From the NCBI RefSeq assembly GCF_052056485.1, contig NZ_CP183948.1, positions 2,108,001 to 2,172,000 on the forward strand: 64,000 nucleotides of DNA. Direction: 5' to 3'. The notes beneath the pieces are model-generated. The model ran no database searches, was not told where the DNA came from, and saw nothing but the letters and a program-made list of their open reading frames with translations. The stretch comes from Paenibacillus_AQ nitricinens (GTDB lineage Bacteria > Bacillota > Bacilli > Paenibacillales > Paenibacillaceae). The translations under genes and the position numbers were made by a program. Positions 44,237 through 51,291 of this stretch are shown here, one piece after another (the stretch's first letter is position 1; every line of letters starts with the position of its first letter).

Positions 44237-44265
44237 TTGACAGCGAAGGCGATTTTTTATATTAT
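44237..44265 (+). promoter_or_regulatory. strong sigma-A promoter of the tRNA operon
   Basis: A perfect TTGACA, 17 bases, then TATTAT, about 100 bases upstream of tRNA-Ala. No coding sequence lies between. Confidence 0.75.
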
Positions 44266-44363
44266 ATAGGAGTCGCCTACGGCGCTTGGATTTGTCAGAA
44301 TGACTTAAATACACCGAACTAAATTTTAGAATGTGTGATTTCATACATCTGAAAATTACGTTT

Positions 44364-44439
44364 GGGGCCATAGCTCAGCTGGGAGAGCGCATCGCTGGCA
44401 GCGATGAGGTCAGGGGTTCGATCCCCCTTGGCTCCACCA
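44364..44439 (+). tRNA. tRNA-Ala (anticodon GGC)
   Basis: All arms fold: acceptor GGGGCCA/TGGCTCC (one wobble), D arm GCTC/GAGC, anticodon stem CATCG/CGATG around CTGGCAG, and T arm AGGGG/CCCCT with TTCGATC. The CCA end is encoded. Its last 56 bases are repeated at 49012. Confidence 0.95.
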
Positions 44440-44449
44440 AACTTCATAT

Positions 44450-44522
44450 GGACTCTTAGCTCAGTTGGTAGAGCAGTAGACTCTTAATCTATTTGTCCAG
44501 GGTTCGAGCCCCTGAGAGTCCA
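44450..44522 (+). tRNA. tRNA-Lys (anticodon CTT)
   Basis: Acceptor GGACTCT/AGAGTCC, D arm GCTC/GAGC, anticodon loop CTCTTAA, T arm CAGGG/CCCTG. CCA is not encoded. An identical second copy lies at 49078-49150. Confidence 0.93.
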
Positions 44523-44525
44523 TCC

Positions 44526-44555
44526 TAAAAGAAACGGCAGAAATGCCGTTTTTTT
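44526..44555 (+). terminator. terminator of the tRNA operon
   Basis: AAACGGCA, loop GAAA, TGCCGTTT and a T run. The left arm lies within a 19-base stretch that recurs at 47389 and 49154. Confidence 0.88.
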
Positions 44556-44597
44556 GTTATTCAGGAAGCGGAGTGACTTTTTATTTGGTTTTGATCG

Positions 44598-44752
44598 TGG
44601 TATAGTTTGGGTAGATAAATCGTACAATGCAAAGAGAGCCGTGCGGAAACACGGCTCCCAGTGCAATAGCCGCTTTTAAGGGCGGCGGCTTTCAGGTATT
44701 ACGGGCAGAAATAGACCGCATCCTTTGGACTAGGGCGGTCTATTTCTTTTTG
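44598..44752 (+). ncRNA. antisense RNA antitoxin (RatA/SR-like) opposite the holin-like toxin gene
   Basis: An extended -10 element (TGGTATAGT, 44598-44606) is followed by about 140 bases of strongly structured sequence: GAGCCGTG/CACGGCTC hairpin, AGCCGC/GGCGGC hairpin, and a terminator AAATAGACCGC / GCGGTCTATTT with a T run. The 3' end overlaps the last bases and stop of the toxin gene on the other strand. This is the geometry of txpA/RatA-type type I toxin-antitoxin systems. Transcription is inferred. Confidence 0.65.
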
Positions 44753-44823
44753 AGGTAATTTAGCAAAGCAATAATGAACATGCCGAACATGAACATCAGT
44801 GACAACGCTTGATAAACCTCCAT
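44740..44823 (-). CDS. putative holin-like toxin peptide (type I toxin-antitoxin)
   Basis: The reverse strand encodes 27 residues beginning MEVYQALSLMFMFGMFIIAL and ending NYLKKK: one membrane helix with a basic tail. It matches the 'putative holin-like toxin' peptides of Bacillales, relatives of TxpA and BsrG, which depolarise or disturb the membrane when overproduced. GGGAGG stands seven bases upstream. An extended -10 promoter lies about 65 bases further upstream, and an antisense RNA overlaps the 3' end. Confidence 0.8.
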   Translation of the reverse strand: MEVYQALSLMFMFGMFIIALLNYLKKK

Positions 44824-44885
44824 GGCATCACCTCCCTTCGGGGAGATTAGCCGACCGCCCTTGCAAGCCGTTCTATTGCTCGATA

Positions 44886-44894
44886 AGTATAGCA
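44886..44894 (-). promoter_or_regulatory. extended -10 promoter of the holin-like toxin
   Basis: The reverse strand reads TGCTATACT, an extended -10 box, giving a toxin leader of about 55 bases. Confidence 0.5.
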
Positions 44895-44998
44895 TATTAT
44901 GGGAATATAGTAAGCACGGATGTTCTTGTTTTTACCTGATTGATTCCATAAAACCTAATATTATGAATATTGACTCTGATCAAAGACAATTCATAGTT

Positions 44999-45029
44999 AA
45001 AGAAACAGACGAGGTGCTGTTTCTTTTTT
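44999..45029 (+). terminator. isolated terminator hairpin before the recombinase remnant
   Basis: AAAGAAACAG pairs perfectly with CTGTTTCTTT, followed by T residues. No intact gene lies directly upstream, so it probably belonged to something now lost. Confidence 0.6.
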
Positions 45030-45077
45030 GTTTTCATTTATTTTAATTTTTATTATAGCAAGAAAATATGATGGGTA

Positions 45078-46159
45078 GATTCAGGAAGGATACCGACAAT
45101 ATCTGATCGCCAAGATGCTTAATGAAAAAGGGATTAAAACAAACAAAAGTAAAGCTTGGGCATCTAACTCGGTCAGTGTCGATCTACGTAACCCTATGTA
45201 TAAAGGGTACACAGTTTACGGAAGAGGAACTGATAAAGAAGTTTTTTCTAGGAAACAGAATGCAGAACTGGTTATTATAGATGAGGCTAAATTGGCTCAA
45301 GTCCAAGCTATACGCGAAAAGAGAAATCCCGAGAATACAAAGAAGAAGGCATCGAATGTGTACTTAGAAATACGAAGGGGTCATTACTGTTGGTTGGAAT
45401 GGCGAGATGTGGTCATTACGGAAATCCACTAACAACAACTTGGAACACAAAAAAGTATACTCGTAAAGATGGTACGGAAATAGTGAAGCGTGAGGCTAAG
45501 TATCGCTGTTCAGGGAAGGCACTTCAAAAGGTGAAATGTAATGGTAAAACAATCCATTCCCCGATCTGTCTGGAAGGGATTGTGCTAGATGAAATATATG
45601 CTTATCTGGATCAACTAGAAACAGTGGACTTGAAAGAGCAAATAGAACAAATAAAAAGTAGAAACTCAGGAGACGAGGAAAAAGCTTTACGAAAGCTTCA
45701 AAAGCTGACGCATAAAGCCAAAATGGAGCTAACAAGTCTCAAAGATGAGGTGTTAAATGTCATCATGGGAAAAAGCCCCCTTGATAGAGAGATGGTAAAC
45801 GAAAGGTTAAGGAGAAAGAGAGTGAGGTATCCTTATTACTAGCAAAGCTAGAGAAGTCCGAACAGGAGCTCAATTCTAAAAAGGTAGAGCATGTTGAAAT
45901 ACAGGCTCTCCAGACCTATATTCCTGTTTGGCGCGAGCTGTTTAAGAAAGCATCTACTGCTAAGAAGAAAATGATGCTTAGTACGATCATCGAGTGCGTT
46001 AGGATCTACCGAGACTCAGTAGAACTGACGTTGAAATTGAACATAAGCTTGTTTTTAGCGACTGCTAATGCAAGTAGTCTAAAAGGTAATGATTTGAATG
46101 CTTGTGATAATGTTTTAGGTAAGGCACTGTCGCATCATACTAATATAGAACAGAATTAG
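45078..46159 (+). pseudogene. large serine recombinase remnant (N-terminus lost, two frameshifts)
   Basis: Three consecutive frames join into one large serine recombinase C-terminal region. Frame one gives EGYRQYLIAKMLNEKGIKTN and NPMYKGYTVYGRG (end of the recombinase domain). Frame two, entered near 45380, gives the zinc beta ribbon (LLLVGMARCGHYGNPLTTTW, KYRCSGKALQKVKCNGKTI). Frame three, entered near 45820, gives the coiled coil and tail (LLLAKLEKSEQELN, ECVRIYRDSVELTL). The catalytic resolvase domain with its Ser is absent. The gene cannot make an active enzyme and marks a decayed integrative element. Confidence 0.85.
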
Positions 46160-46211
46160 TTATAGAACATTCACTAAATTCAGAAGTTAATTAAATCTCA
46201 GTGAAATAGAG

Positions 46212-46244
46212 TAGGCCCTCAGTATTATGTGGGGGCTTTTTATC
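46212..46244 (+). terminator. terminator after the recombinase remnant
   Basis: GGCCCTCA pairs with GTGGGGGC across a 7-base loop, followed by five T residues. Confidence 0.7.
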
Positions 46245-46399
46245 ATACCAAATATATACAAACTTATGATATAGTAGAGAAACTTGAACCGAAATATAGC
46301 AAATATAGAAGAATGATCAAGTGAAATATCGAATGTTCTAGGTAGATAGTCCTTATTGATTTTGCAACGAATATATTACACCATGAGAGTGGGTTAATA

Positions 46400-47089
46400 A
46401 TGGCCAAAACGTATTATGCAGAAGGTAGGCAGGTGGCTTATGTAGTAAGAGGACTGTTTATTCTTGGAGGTTTAGGGATTTACTTTAGTATTCCGGGGTT
46501 GCACTGGGGGTTCTTTTTAGGAATTCTACTAGGTTCGGTCATTCTCGGGGAAATCTTCGGAGGCATGTGGACTCGTAAGCGGCGTAAGGATAAGAAAGTA
46601 AGAAGAGTATCTGGAACGAATAATGCAAAACAGAGTAGCGTAGGAAGGACCAAGACTAGTGTTCGTAGTACATCGACTAAGGCTTCTACCAAAAAACTGA
46701 CGGATACACAGATTTTGAAAGCAGACGTAAGGACATTGTCAGGCACAGATTTTGAGAGGTTAATGGAGCTGTATTACATAGATCAAGGTTATACCGTACA
46801 ACGAGTCGGAGGATCTGGTGATCATGAAGTGGATTTAATCCTCAAAGGCAAAGAGGGGTATAAAATCGCCGTGCAGTGTAAGCGTTGGAAGAAGGATGTT
46901 GGAAATGATATTGTATTGCGTCTGAAAGCCGGTAAACAGGTGCATGGCTGTTATGATGCTTGGATTGTAACTACGAGTAATTTTACTAAGCATGCGAAAG
47001 AGGCTGCTGATAGACTTAATATTAAGTTGATTAATGGGCTGTCGTTGGATGATAGGTTAAAAAGGTGGAAGAGTAGTATGGTAATATAA
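46400..47089 (+). CDS. membrane-anchored Mrr-type restriction endonuclease
   Basis: A 229-residue protein with two N-terminal membrane helices (about 14-30 and 34-54), a basic linker rich in Ser/Thr/Lys (about 58-100), and a C-terminal Mrr_cat nuclease domain (FERLMELYYIDQGYTVQRVGGSGDHEVDLIL). The PD-(D/E)xK-like catalytic residues are Asp145 and Gln159-x-Lys161 (VQCKRWKK), the QxK variant usual for Mrr. The family cuts DNA, often modified DNA; the membrane anchor is common in Firmicutes members. It may be part of the island's defence load. Confidence 0.85.
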   Translation: MAKTYYAEGRQVAYVVRGLFILGGLGIYFSIPGLHWGFFLGILLGSVILGEIFGGMWTRKRRKDKKVRRVSGTNNAKQSSVGRTKTSVRSTSTKASTKKLTDTQILKADVRTLSGTDFERLMELYYIDQGYTVQRVGGSGDHEVDLILKGKEGYKIAVQCKRWKKDVGNDIVLRLKAGKQVHGCYDAWIVTTSNFTKHAKEAADRLNIKLINGLSLDDRLKRWKSSMVI

Positions 47090-47498
47090 TTTTCTTAGTT
47101 ATTAAAGTATTTGATTATTAATCGTTAGTCACTTTTTATATCATATACAATCAGCGTTTAAAGATACTGGGGAGTTTATTTAAGCATTTGCTTAGAAGTA
47201 AGCCGAGAAAAAAGTGGGTTGGAGTGTTCTAGGATAGAAAAAGGGACTAAGAGTAACTTGAAATAATTCTCAGCTTCGTAAAGAAAAAGATACCTATATA
47301 GTTCGAAATCTTCATTGTGCAATCTAGCATGTCTAAGTCAAAAGTATCCGTTTAACTAATAATTACTGGACGTAACAGAGAACTACTTAAAAGAAACGGC
47401 AGAAATTAATTTCGTGAGAGATACTTGATAAGTATGGATATTATCTTTTGTTTAGTATTTTTTTAGATACTTAGCTGTTCAAGGAGATGGAAATAGAA
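47090..47498. other. AT-rich gap holding a third copy of the tRNA-operon terminator core
   Basis: No gene is visible in about 400 bases. At 47389-47407 the 19-base TAAAAGAAACGGCAGAAAT occurs, the same as in both tRNA-Lys terminators, but the right arm of the hairpin is missing. This may be an old recombination junction. Confidence 0.6.
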
Positions 47499-48293
47499 AT
47501 GATTAGAGATATTTATCGCTCAAGATTTTGGCTTTCTGTTATTGTAACATTCACTGGTGGGATATTACTTTTGTATCTAGCTGAACTAATTGGTGAAGGT
47601 ATTTGGCAAGGGGTTATCGAAAATTTAGGTACTGCATTTTTCTTTACTGGTGTATTTGGACTTGTTCAAGAATATATTTTAAAAGATAAGTTGGTTGATG
47701 TAATACTAAGTAAATTAAACCTAAAAAAAGATATAGATCGAACAGGCATTGAATCAATTTTTTTTGGTATCAGCGATATTGACTATGGGTTTTTTTTGAA
47801 AAAAGCTGTAAAAAACATAGATATTGTCCATGTTTATGGTCGAACATGGACAAATAGTAATATAGATGAAATAAAAGATAGATTAATCCGATCAAATTGT
47901 AAGATAAGAATTGTACTATTAGATCCCAATTCATTATTTATACCTGCATTAGCTGCTCATTATAATCAAGCACCTGACGAGTTAAAACAATCTATTAAAT
48001 ATGTTTCCAATACATGGAAAGAAGCTTATTTAGCGAAAGAACAAGTTAAGAGAAGGAAAACGCAAAGCAGTATTGATTTGTACTATCATACTGGATTTCC
48101 GGCAAACTCTTTGTATCGTATTGATGATCGTCTTATTTTTGTTCAAAACAAAATGACTAAGGGTAAGTCAAAAAAGTTGCCCTCTTTTATCTATAGTAAG
48201 CTTGATAAAGGAGATAGTCTTTATAATGACAACTTATTTGAAATTGAAGCTTTGATAAATGAAGCTGTAAAAGTAGATTGGAGTCATTTATGA
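47499..48293 (+). CDS. two-helix membrane protein with PLD-like C-terminal region, unknown function
   Basis: A 264-residue protein. Two membrane helices (about 11-30 and 40-58) precede a soluble region of about 190 residues. The segments NIDIVHVYGRTWTN, LIRSNCKIRIVLLDPNSLFI and LYRIDDRLIFVQN resemble strands of phospholipase-D-like domains, but no HxK(x4)D motif is present, so it may be a non-catalytic sensor domain. I take the ATG at 47499 since the preceding ATG overlaps the AAGGAG site. The gene is very AT-rich, unlike the backbone. The exonuclease gene overlaps its stop, so the two probably act together. Confidence 0.7.
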   Translation: MIRDIYRSRFWLSVIVTFTGGILLLYLAELIGEGIWQGVIENLGTAFFFTGVFGLVQEYILKDKLVDVILSKLNLKKDIDRTGIESIFFGISDIDYGFFLKKAVKNIDIVHVYGRTWTNSNIDEIKDRLIRSNCKIRIVLLDPNSLFIPALAAHYNQAPDELKQSIKYVSNTWKEAYLAKEQVKRRKTQSSIDLYYHTGFPANSLYRIDDRLIFVQNKMTKGKSKKLPSFIYSKLDKGDSLYNDNLFEIEALINEAVKVDWSHL

Positions 48294-48922
48294 TGATAAG
48301 CAAAGAAAATATTTATGTTTGCAAAGGCGATATTTCAGAAGAGGATGTAAAAAGAATAAAATTAGAATGTGAATATATTGGAATTGACACTGAAACAACA
48401 GGGCTTAGTTCTCTTACAAACAACTTATCTTTAGTACAAATAGCGGCAGAAGGGAAGTACTATATTGTTCAAATTGATAATCAAATTAGGCCAGAAAACT
48501 TAGTGAAAGTTTTTGAAACAAGTGGATTGAGAAAAGTTTTTCATCATGCACCTTTTGATCTTTCATTTATAATGAAACATTTAAAAATTGAAACCATAAA
48601 TAACGTAATCTGCACAAAAATTGCTTATAAATTAATTAATGGACTAAATGTTAAAAGCTCATTAGAGGATTTAACTAGAGAGTGTTTAAATATTTCACTT
48701 GATAAATCTCAACGAATGTCTGATTGGAGTAAATCCACACTGAATAGTAATCAAATTCAATATGCTCTTAATGATGTTCGTTATTTAGTGGTATTGTGGG
48801 AAATTTTAGAACAACAGTTAATTAAGTTGAATATGATTGTTACAGCAAAGAAATGCTTTGAATTTTTACCTACCCAAGCATATTTGAAGAATAAAGGAGT
48901 AGAAGATATATTTAAATATTAA
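48290..48922 (+). CDS. DEDDy 3'-5' exonuclease (RNase D-like domain)
   Basis: A 210-residue single-domain nuclease with all DEDDy residues: Asp33 and Glu35 in GIDTETTGLSS, Asp90 in FHHAPFDLSFI, and Tyr158/Asp162 in YALNDVRYLV. It lacks the HRDC domain of true RNase D. ATG at 48290 overlaps the stop of the membrane-protein gene (ATGA) with GGAG six bases upstream. Activity as a 3'-5' exonuclease on DNA or RNA is strongly predicted. Pairing with a membrane-anchored partner inside a mobile island suggests an anti-phage role, which is inference. Confidence 0.85.
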   Translation: MMISKENIYVCKGDISEEDVKRIKLECEYIGIDTETTGLSSLTNNLSLVQIAAEGKYYIVQIDNQIRPENLVKVFETSGLRKVFHHAPFDLSFIMKHLKIETINNVICTKIAYKLINGLNVKSSLEDLTRECLNISLDKSQRMSDWSKSTLNSNQIQYALNDVRYLVVLWEILEQQLIKLNMIVTAKKCFEFLPTQAYLKNKGVEDIFKY

Positions 48923-49011
48923 TAATTAGGCTAATCCTTAGATGAAACTAAGTTAGATGATAATAATCATTATATAATAATTATAAGGGCAGTGCCCCTG
49001 ACCATCACGTC

Positions 49012-49067
49012 AGAGCGCATCGCTGGCAGCGATGAGGTCAGGGGTTCGATCCCCCTTGGCTCCACCA
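49012..49067 (+). pseudogene. truncated tRNA-Ala (3' 56 bases)
   Basis: Identical to the tRNA-Ala 3' part from the D arm onward, but the acceptor 5' strand and most of the D arm are replaced by unrelated sequence with two short hairpins (GGGC/GCCC and CTGAC/GTCAG). It cannot fold as a tRNA. Confidence 0.9.
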
Positions 49068-49077
49068 AACTTCATAT

Positions 49078-49150
49078 GGACTCTTAGCTCAGTTGGTAGA
49101 GCAGTAGACTCTTAATCTATTTGTCCAGGGTTCGAGCCCCTGAGAGTCCA
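49078..49150 (+). tRNA. tRNA-Lys (anticodon CTT), second copy
   Basis: Identical to 44450-44522 and complete. Expression is uncertain because the tRNA operon promoter is not repeated here. It has its own copy of the terminator (49156-49184). Confidence 0.85.
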
Positions 49151-49203
49151 TCCTAAAAGAAACGGCAGAAATGCCGTTTTTTTTGCTGTTTGCAACGTGG
49201 GGA

Positions 49204-49268
49204 GGCTTTCAGGTATTACGGGCAGAAATAGACCCATCTTTTGCGAGAGGGCGGTCTATTTTTTTTTG
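49204..49268 (+). other. truncated copy of the antitoxin RNA 3' end
   Basis: GGCTTTCAGGTATTACGGGC and the terminator arms AAATAGAC / GCGGTCTATTT repeat those of the antitoxin at 44688-44752. The promoter part and the toxin gene are absent. From here to 49473 I see no gene; the following about 200 bases should hold the promoter of the kinase gene. Confidence 0.65.
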
Positions 49269-49473
49269 TGTTGAGGCAAGATCCAGTTCTCTCTCCCAGA
49301 CGGAGGTTATGATAATCTGCATCTTAATACGGGCCAATGCTTCATCAAGTCAACAATAGCCTCTAGTCGGGACGTGTGACTTAGGGTATTATGAAAGCGC
49401 AAACATATTTTCTGAGAAGTTATGAAAGCTACAATTTGGCTACAGAGCATAAAGGTAATGAACGGAGGATACG

Positions 49474-51255
49474 ATGGAAAACTGGTTGGGTAAATCGTTA
49501 AAGCAGAAGCTGAGCTTGTTGATTATTATTTCGGTATTGGTACCGGTGTTGTCTCTGGGACTGTTCTCCTATTATATTGCTGAAAGTTTAACGGAGGAGA
49601 AAGCGAAAAGTTCAGGCATGAACACGCTTCGGCAAATTGGGGCCTATTTGGAAAATATGGTGAGCGATGTTGAGAATCTATCACTATTCCTCATCGGCCA
49701 CCCGGATGTCCAAAGCTATTTGAAAACACCGGAACATGATTTGTTAAAGCAAACCTCGATCGTTAATTTACTTACAACATTATCGATTTCCAAACCATAT
49801 ATCGCCAATGTCATGATCGAATCGAATGAAGATAATAAGCCGTCGGTTTCCTTCAGATCCGTCCTTGAATCAGAATGGGCCGATATTCAGAGCGAATATC
49901 CCGGTTATTATGAGGAATATCCCAAGTGGTGGTCTCCGGTGCATCATTTCGTTACGTCGGACGGTAAGGAGGATGTCATTACGATGTCGCGGCCGATTCG
50001 CAGCACATCCAAATATTACAGTATCGGCATGCTTAAAATTAGCTTGACGCAATCGGTTATCTCTAACCATTTAAAGCAAGCTGGACTAGAGGGGGAAGGC
50101 GTCGCCCTGCTGTTGGACGGACAAAATCAGATATTGGCTGGGCCAGAAGGATATTCGACTAACAAGAACTTAAACGAGTATTTCCCCGGAATAGTTGATT
50201 TCAAGGGGAAATCGGGTTCGTTCGATTACCGGGAAGCGGAGGAACGGAGTACAGTACTGTACTATCAGATGCCGAATGTTCACTGGAGGCTCGTAGGGAT
50301 CATTCCGGCAAAAGCTTACAGAGCGCAGAACCAGTATTTTTTAACGTTAACTGCAATTGCAGTCAGCATTTCCATGCTCTTTGTCATCGCTTTCGTCCTT
50401 GTACTTATTCAAAAGGTGACGAAACCGCTGTCTGCATTAACGAAGTTTCTTAGAAATTCCAGCCCGGACGAGCCGCTGCCGACACTGCCCGTCACATCAA
50501 TCGATGAGGTTGGACAACTGATTATTAGCTATAATCGGATGAGCTCGCGAATTATTAATTTAACCGATGAGGTGAAGCTGAACGAAGCGTTGAAGAAGGA
50601 AGCAGATATGTCGGCGCTTCAAGCGCAGATCAATCCGCATTTTCTATATAATACGTTGTCGTCAGTCCACTGGATGGCGCTAATGAAGGGAGAAGAAAGA
50701 ATCGCGGATATGGTTGGCTCATTGAGTGATTTTCTTCGGTTCAGTTTAAATAAGGGACAGGAATATTGTGCAATCAGCCAAGAAATTCTGCATGTAGATC
50801 ATTATGTGAAGATTCAGTCCATTCGATATCCAGATAAATTCGATTACGAGGCGGATATTCCGGCGGAGCTGCTGGATCTGAGAATGCTGAAGCTGCTGCT
50901 CCAGCCGCTAATTGAAAATGCGATGCTTCATGGCATTTTGAAAAGAGAGGGTAAAGGAAGCATTATTGTTAAAGCGTTGTCTGCGGGAGAGCGTATAACA
51001 TTTATTGTTCAGGATGATGGTGTCGGCATGAGTAAGGAAAGAGTGGAGCTGCTAAGGGAGAAGATAAGCGCAAATTTGGGCATTGATCCGCTGAAGAATA
51101 ATGACTCGGCAGGCAGCAGCTACGGATTGCGTAATGTGCATAATCGGCTACAGCTTCATTATGGGCACGAAGCTGGCTTGCGGATTGAAAGTGCAGAAGG
51201 TAGCGGCACTAAAGTTAGCTTTACGATTATTCCGCTCCAATCAGAAATCAAATAG
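49474..51255 (+). CDS. YesM-type sensor histidine kinase
   Basis: A 593-residue membrane kinase: helix 1 at about 12-33, a long extracellular Cache-type domain, helix 2 at about 288-312, HAMP (KVTKPLSALTKFLRNSS), then a His_kinase (LytS/YesM) domain with the phosphorylated His389 in LQAQINPHFLYNTLSSVHWM, and HATPase boxes LLLQPLIENAMLHGI and DDGVGMSKERVELL. YesM-type kinases sense extracellular sugars or their breakdown products. The partner regulator follows 36 bases later and an ABC sugar system is downstream. Confidence 0.9.
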   Translation: MENWLGKSLKQKLSLLIIISVLVPVLSLGLFSYYIAESLTEEKAKSSGMNTLRQIGAYLENMVSDVENLSLFLIGHPDVQSYLKTPEHDLLKQTSIVNLLTTLSISKPYIANVMIESNEDNKPSVSFRSVLESEWADIQSEYPGYYEEYPKWWSPVHHFVTSDGKEDVITMSRPIRSTSKYYSIGMLKISLTQSVISNHLKQAGLEGEGVALLLDGQNQILAGPEGYSTNKNLNEYFPGIVDFKGKSGSFDYREAEERSTVLYYQMPNVHWRLVGIIPAKAYRAQNQYFLTLTAIAVSISMLFVIAFVLVLIQKVTKPLSALTKFLRNSSPDEPLPTLPVTSIDEVGQLIISYNRMSSRIINLTDEVKLNEALKKEADMSALQAQINPHFLYNTLSSVHWMALMKGEERIADMVGSLSDFLRFSLNKGQEYCAISQEILHVDHYVKIQSIRYPDKFDYEADIPAELLDLRMLKLLLQPLIENAMLHGILKREGKGSIIVKALSAGERITFIVQDDGVGMSKERVELLREKISANLGIDPLKNNDSAGSSYGLRNVHNRLQLHYGHEAGLRIESAEGSGTKVSFTIIPLQSEIK

Positions 51256-51291
51256 ATTGCAACCTTTGTGGGGAAGAAGGAGAGTCTGCAT

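Larger units (their letters stand above)
44384..49183. mobile_element. remnant island inserted at the tRNA-Ala/tRNA-Lys locus, bounded by 172-bp direct repeats
   Basis: Bases 44384-44555 and 49012-49183 are identical by eye: 56 bases of tRNA-Ala, all of tRNA-Lys and the terminator. Between them lie a type I toxin-antitoxin locus, a broken serine recombinase, an Mrr nuclease and a two-gene AT-rich operon. The left copy completes a full tRNA-Ala, the right copy leaves a 3' fragment, as expected for integration at a tRNA gene. No intact integrase remains. Confidence 0.75.

Noticed and set aside
45115..45842. Two separate hypothetical proteins
   Set aside because: Both translate as consecutive parts of one serine recombinase; they are frameshifted fragments.
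49012..49067. Second functional tRNA-Ala
   Set aside because: The 5' acceptor strand and most of the D arm are missing, so it cannot fold.
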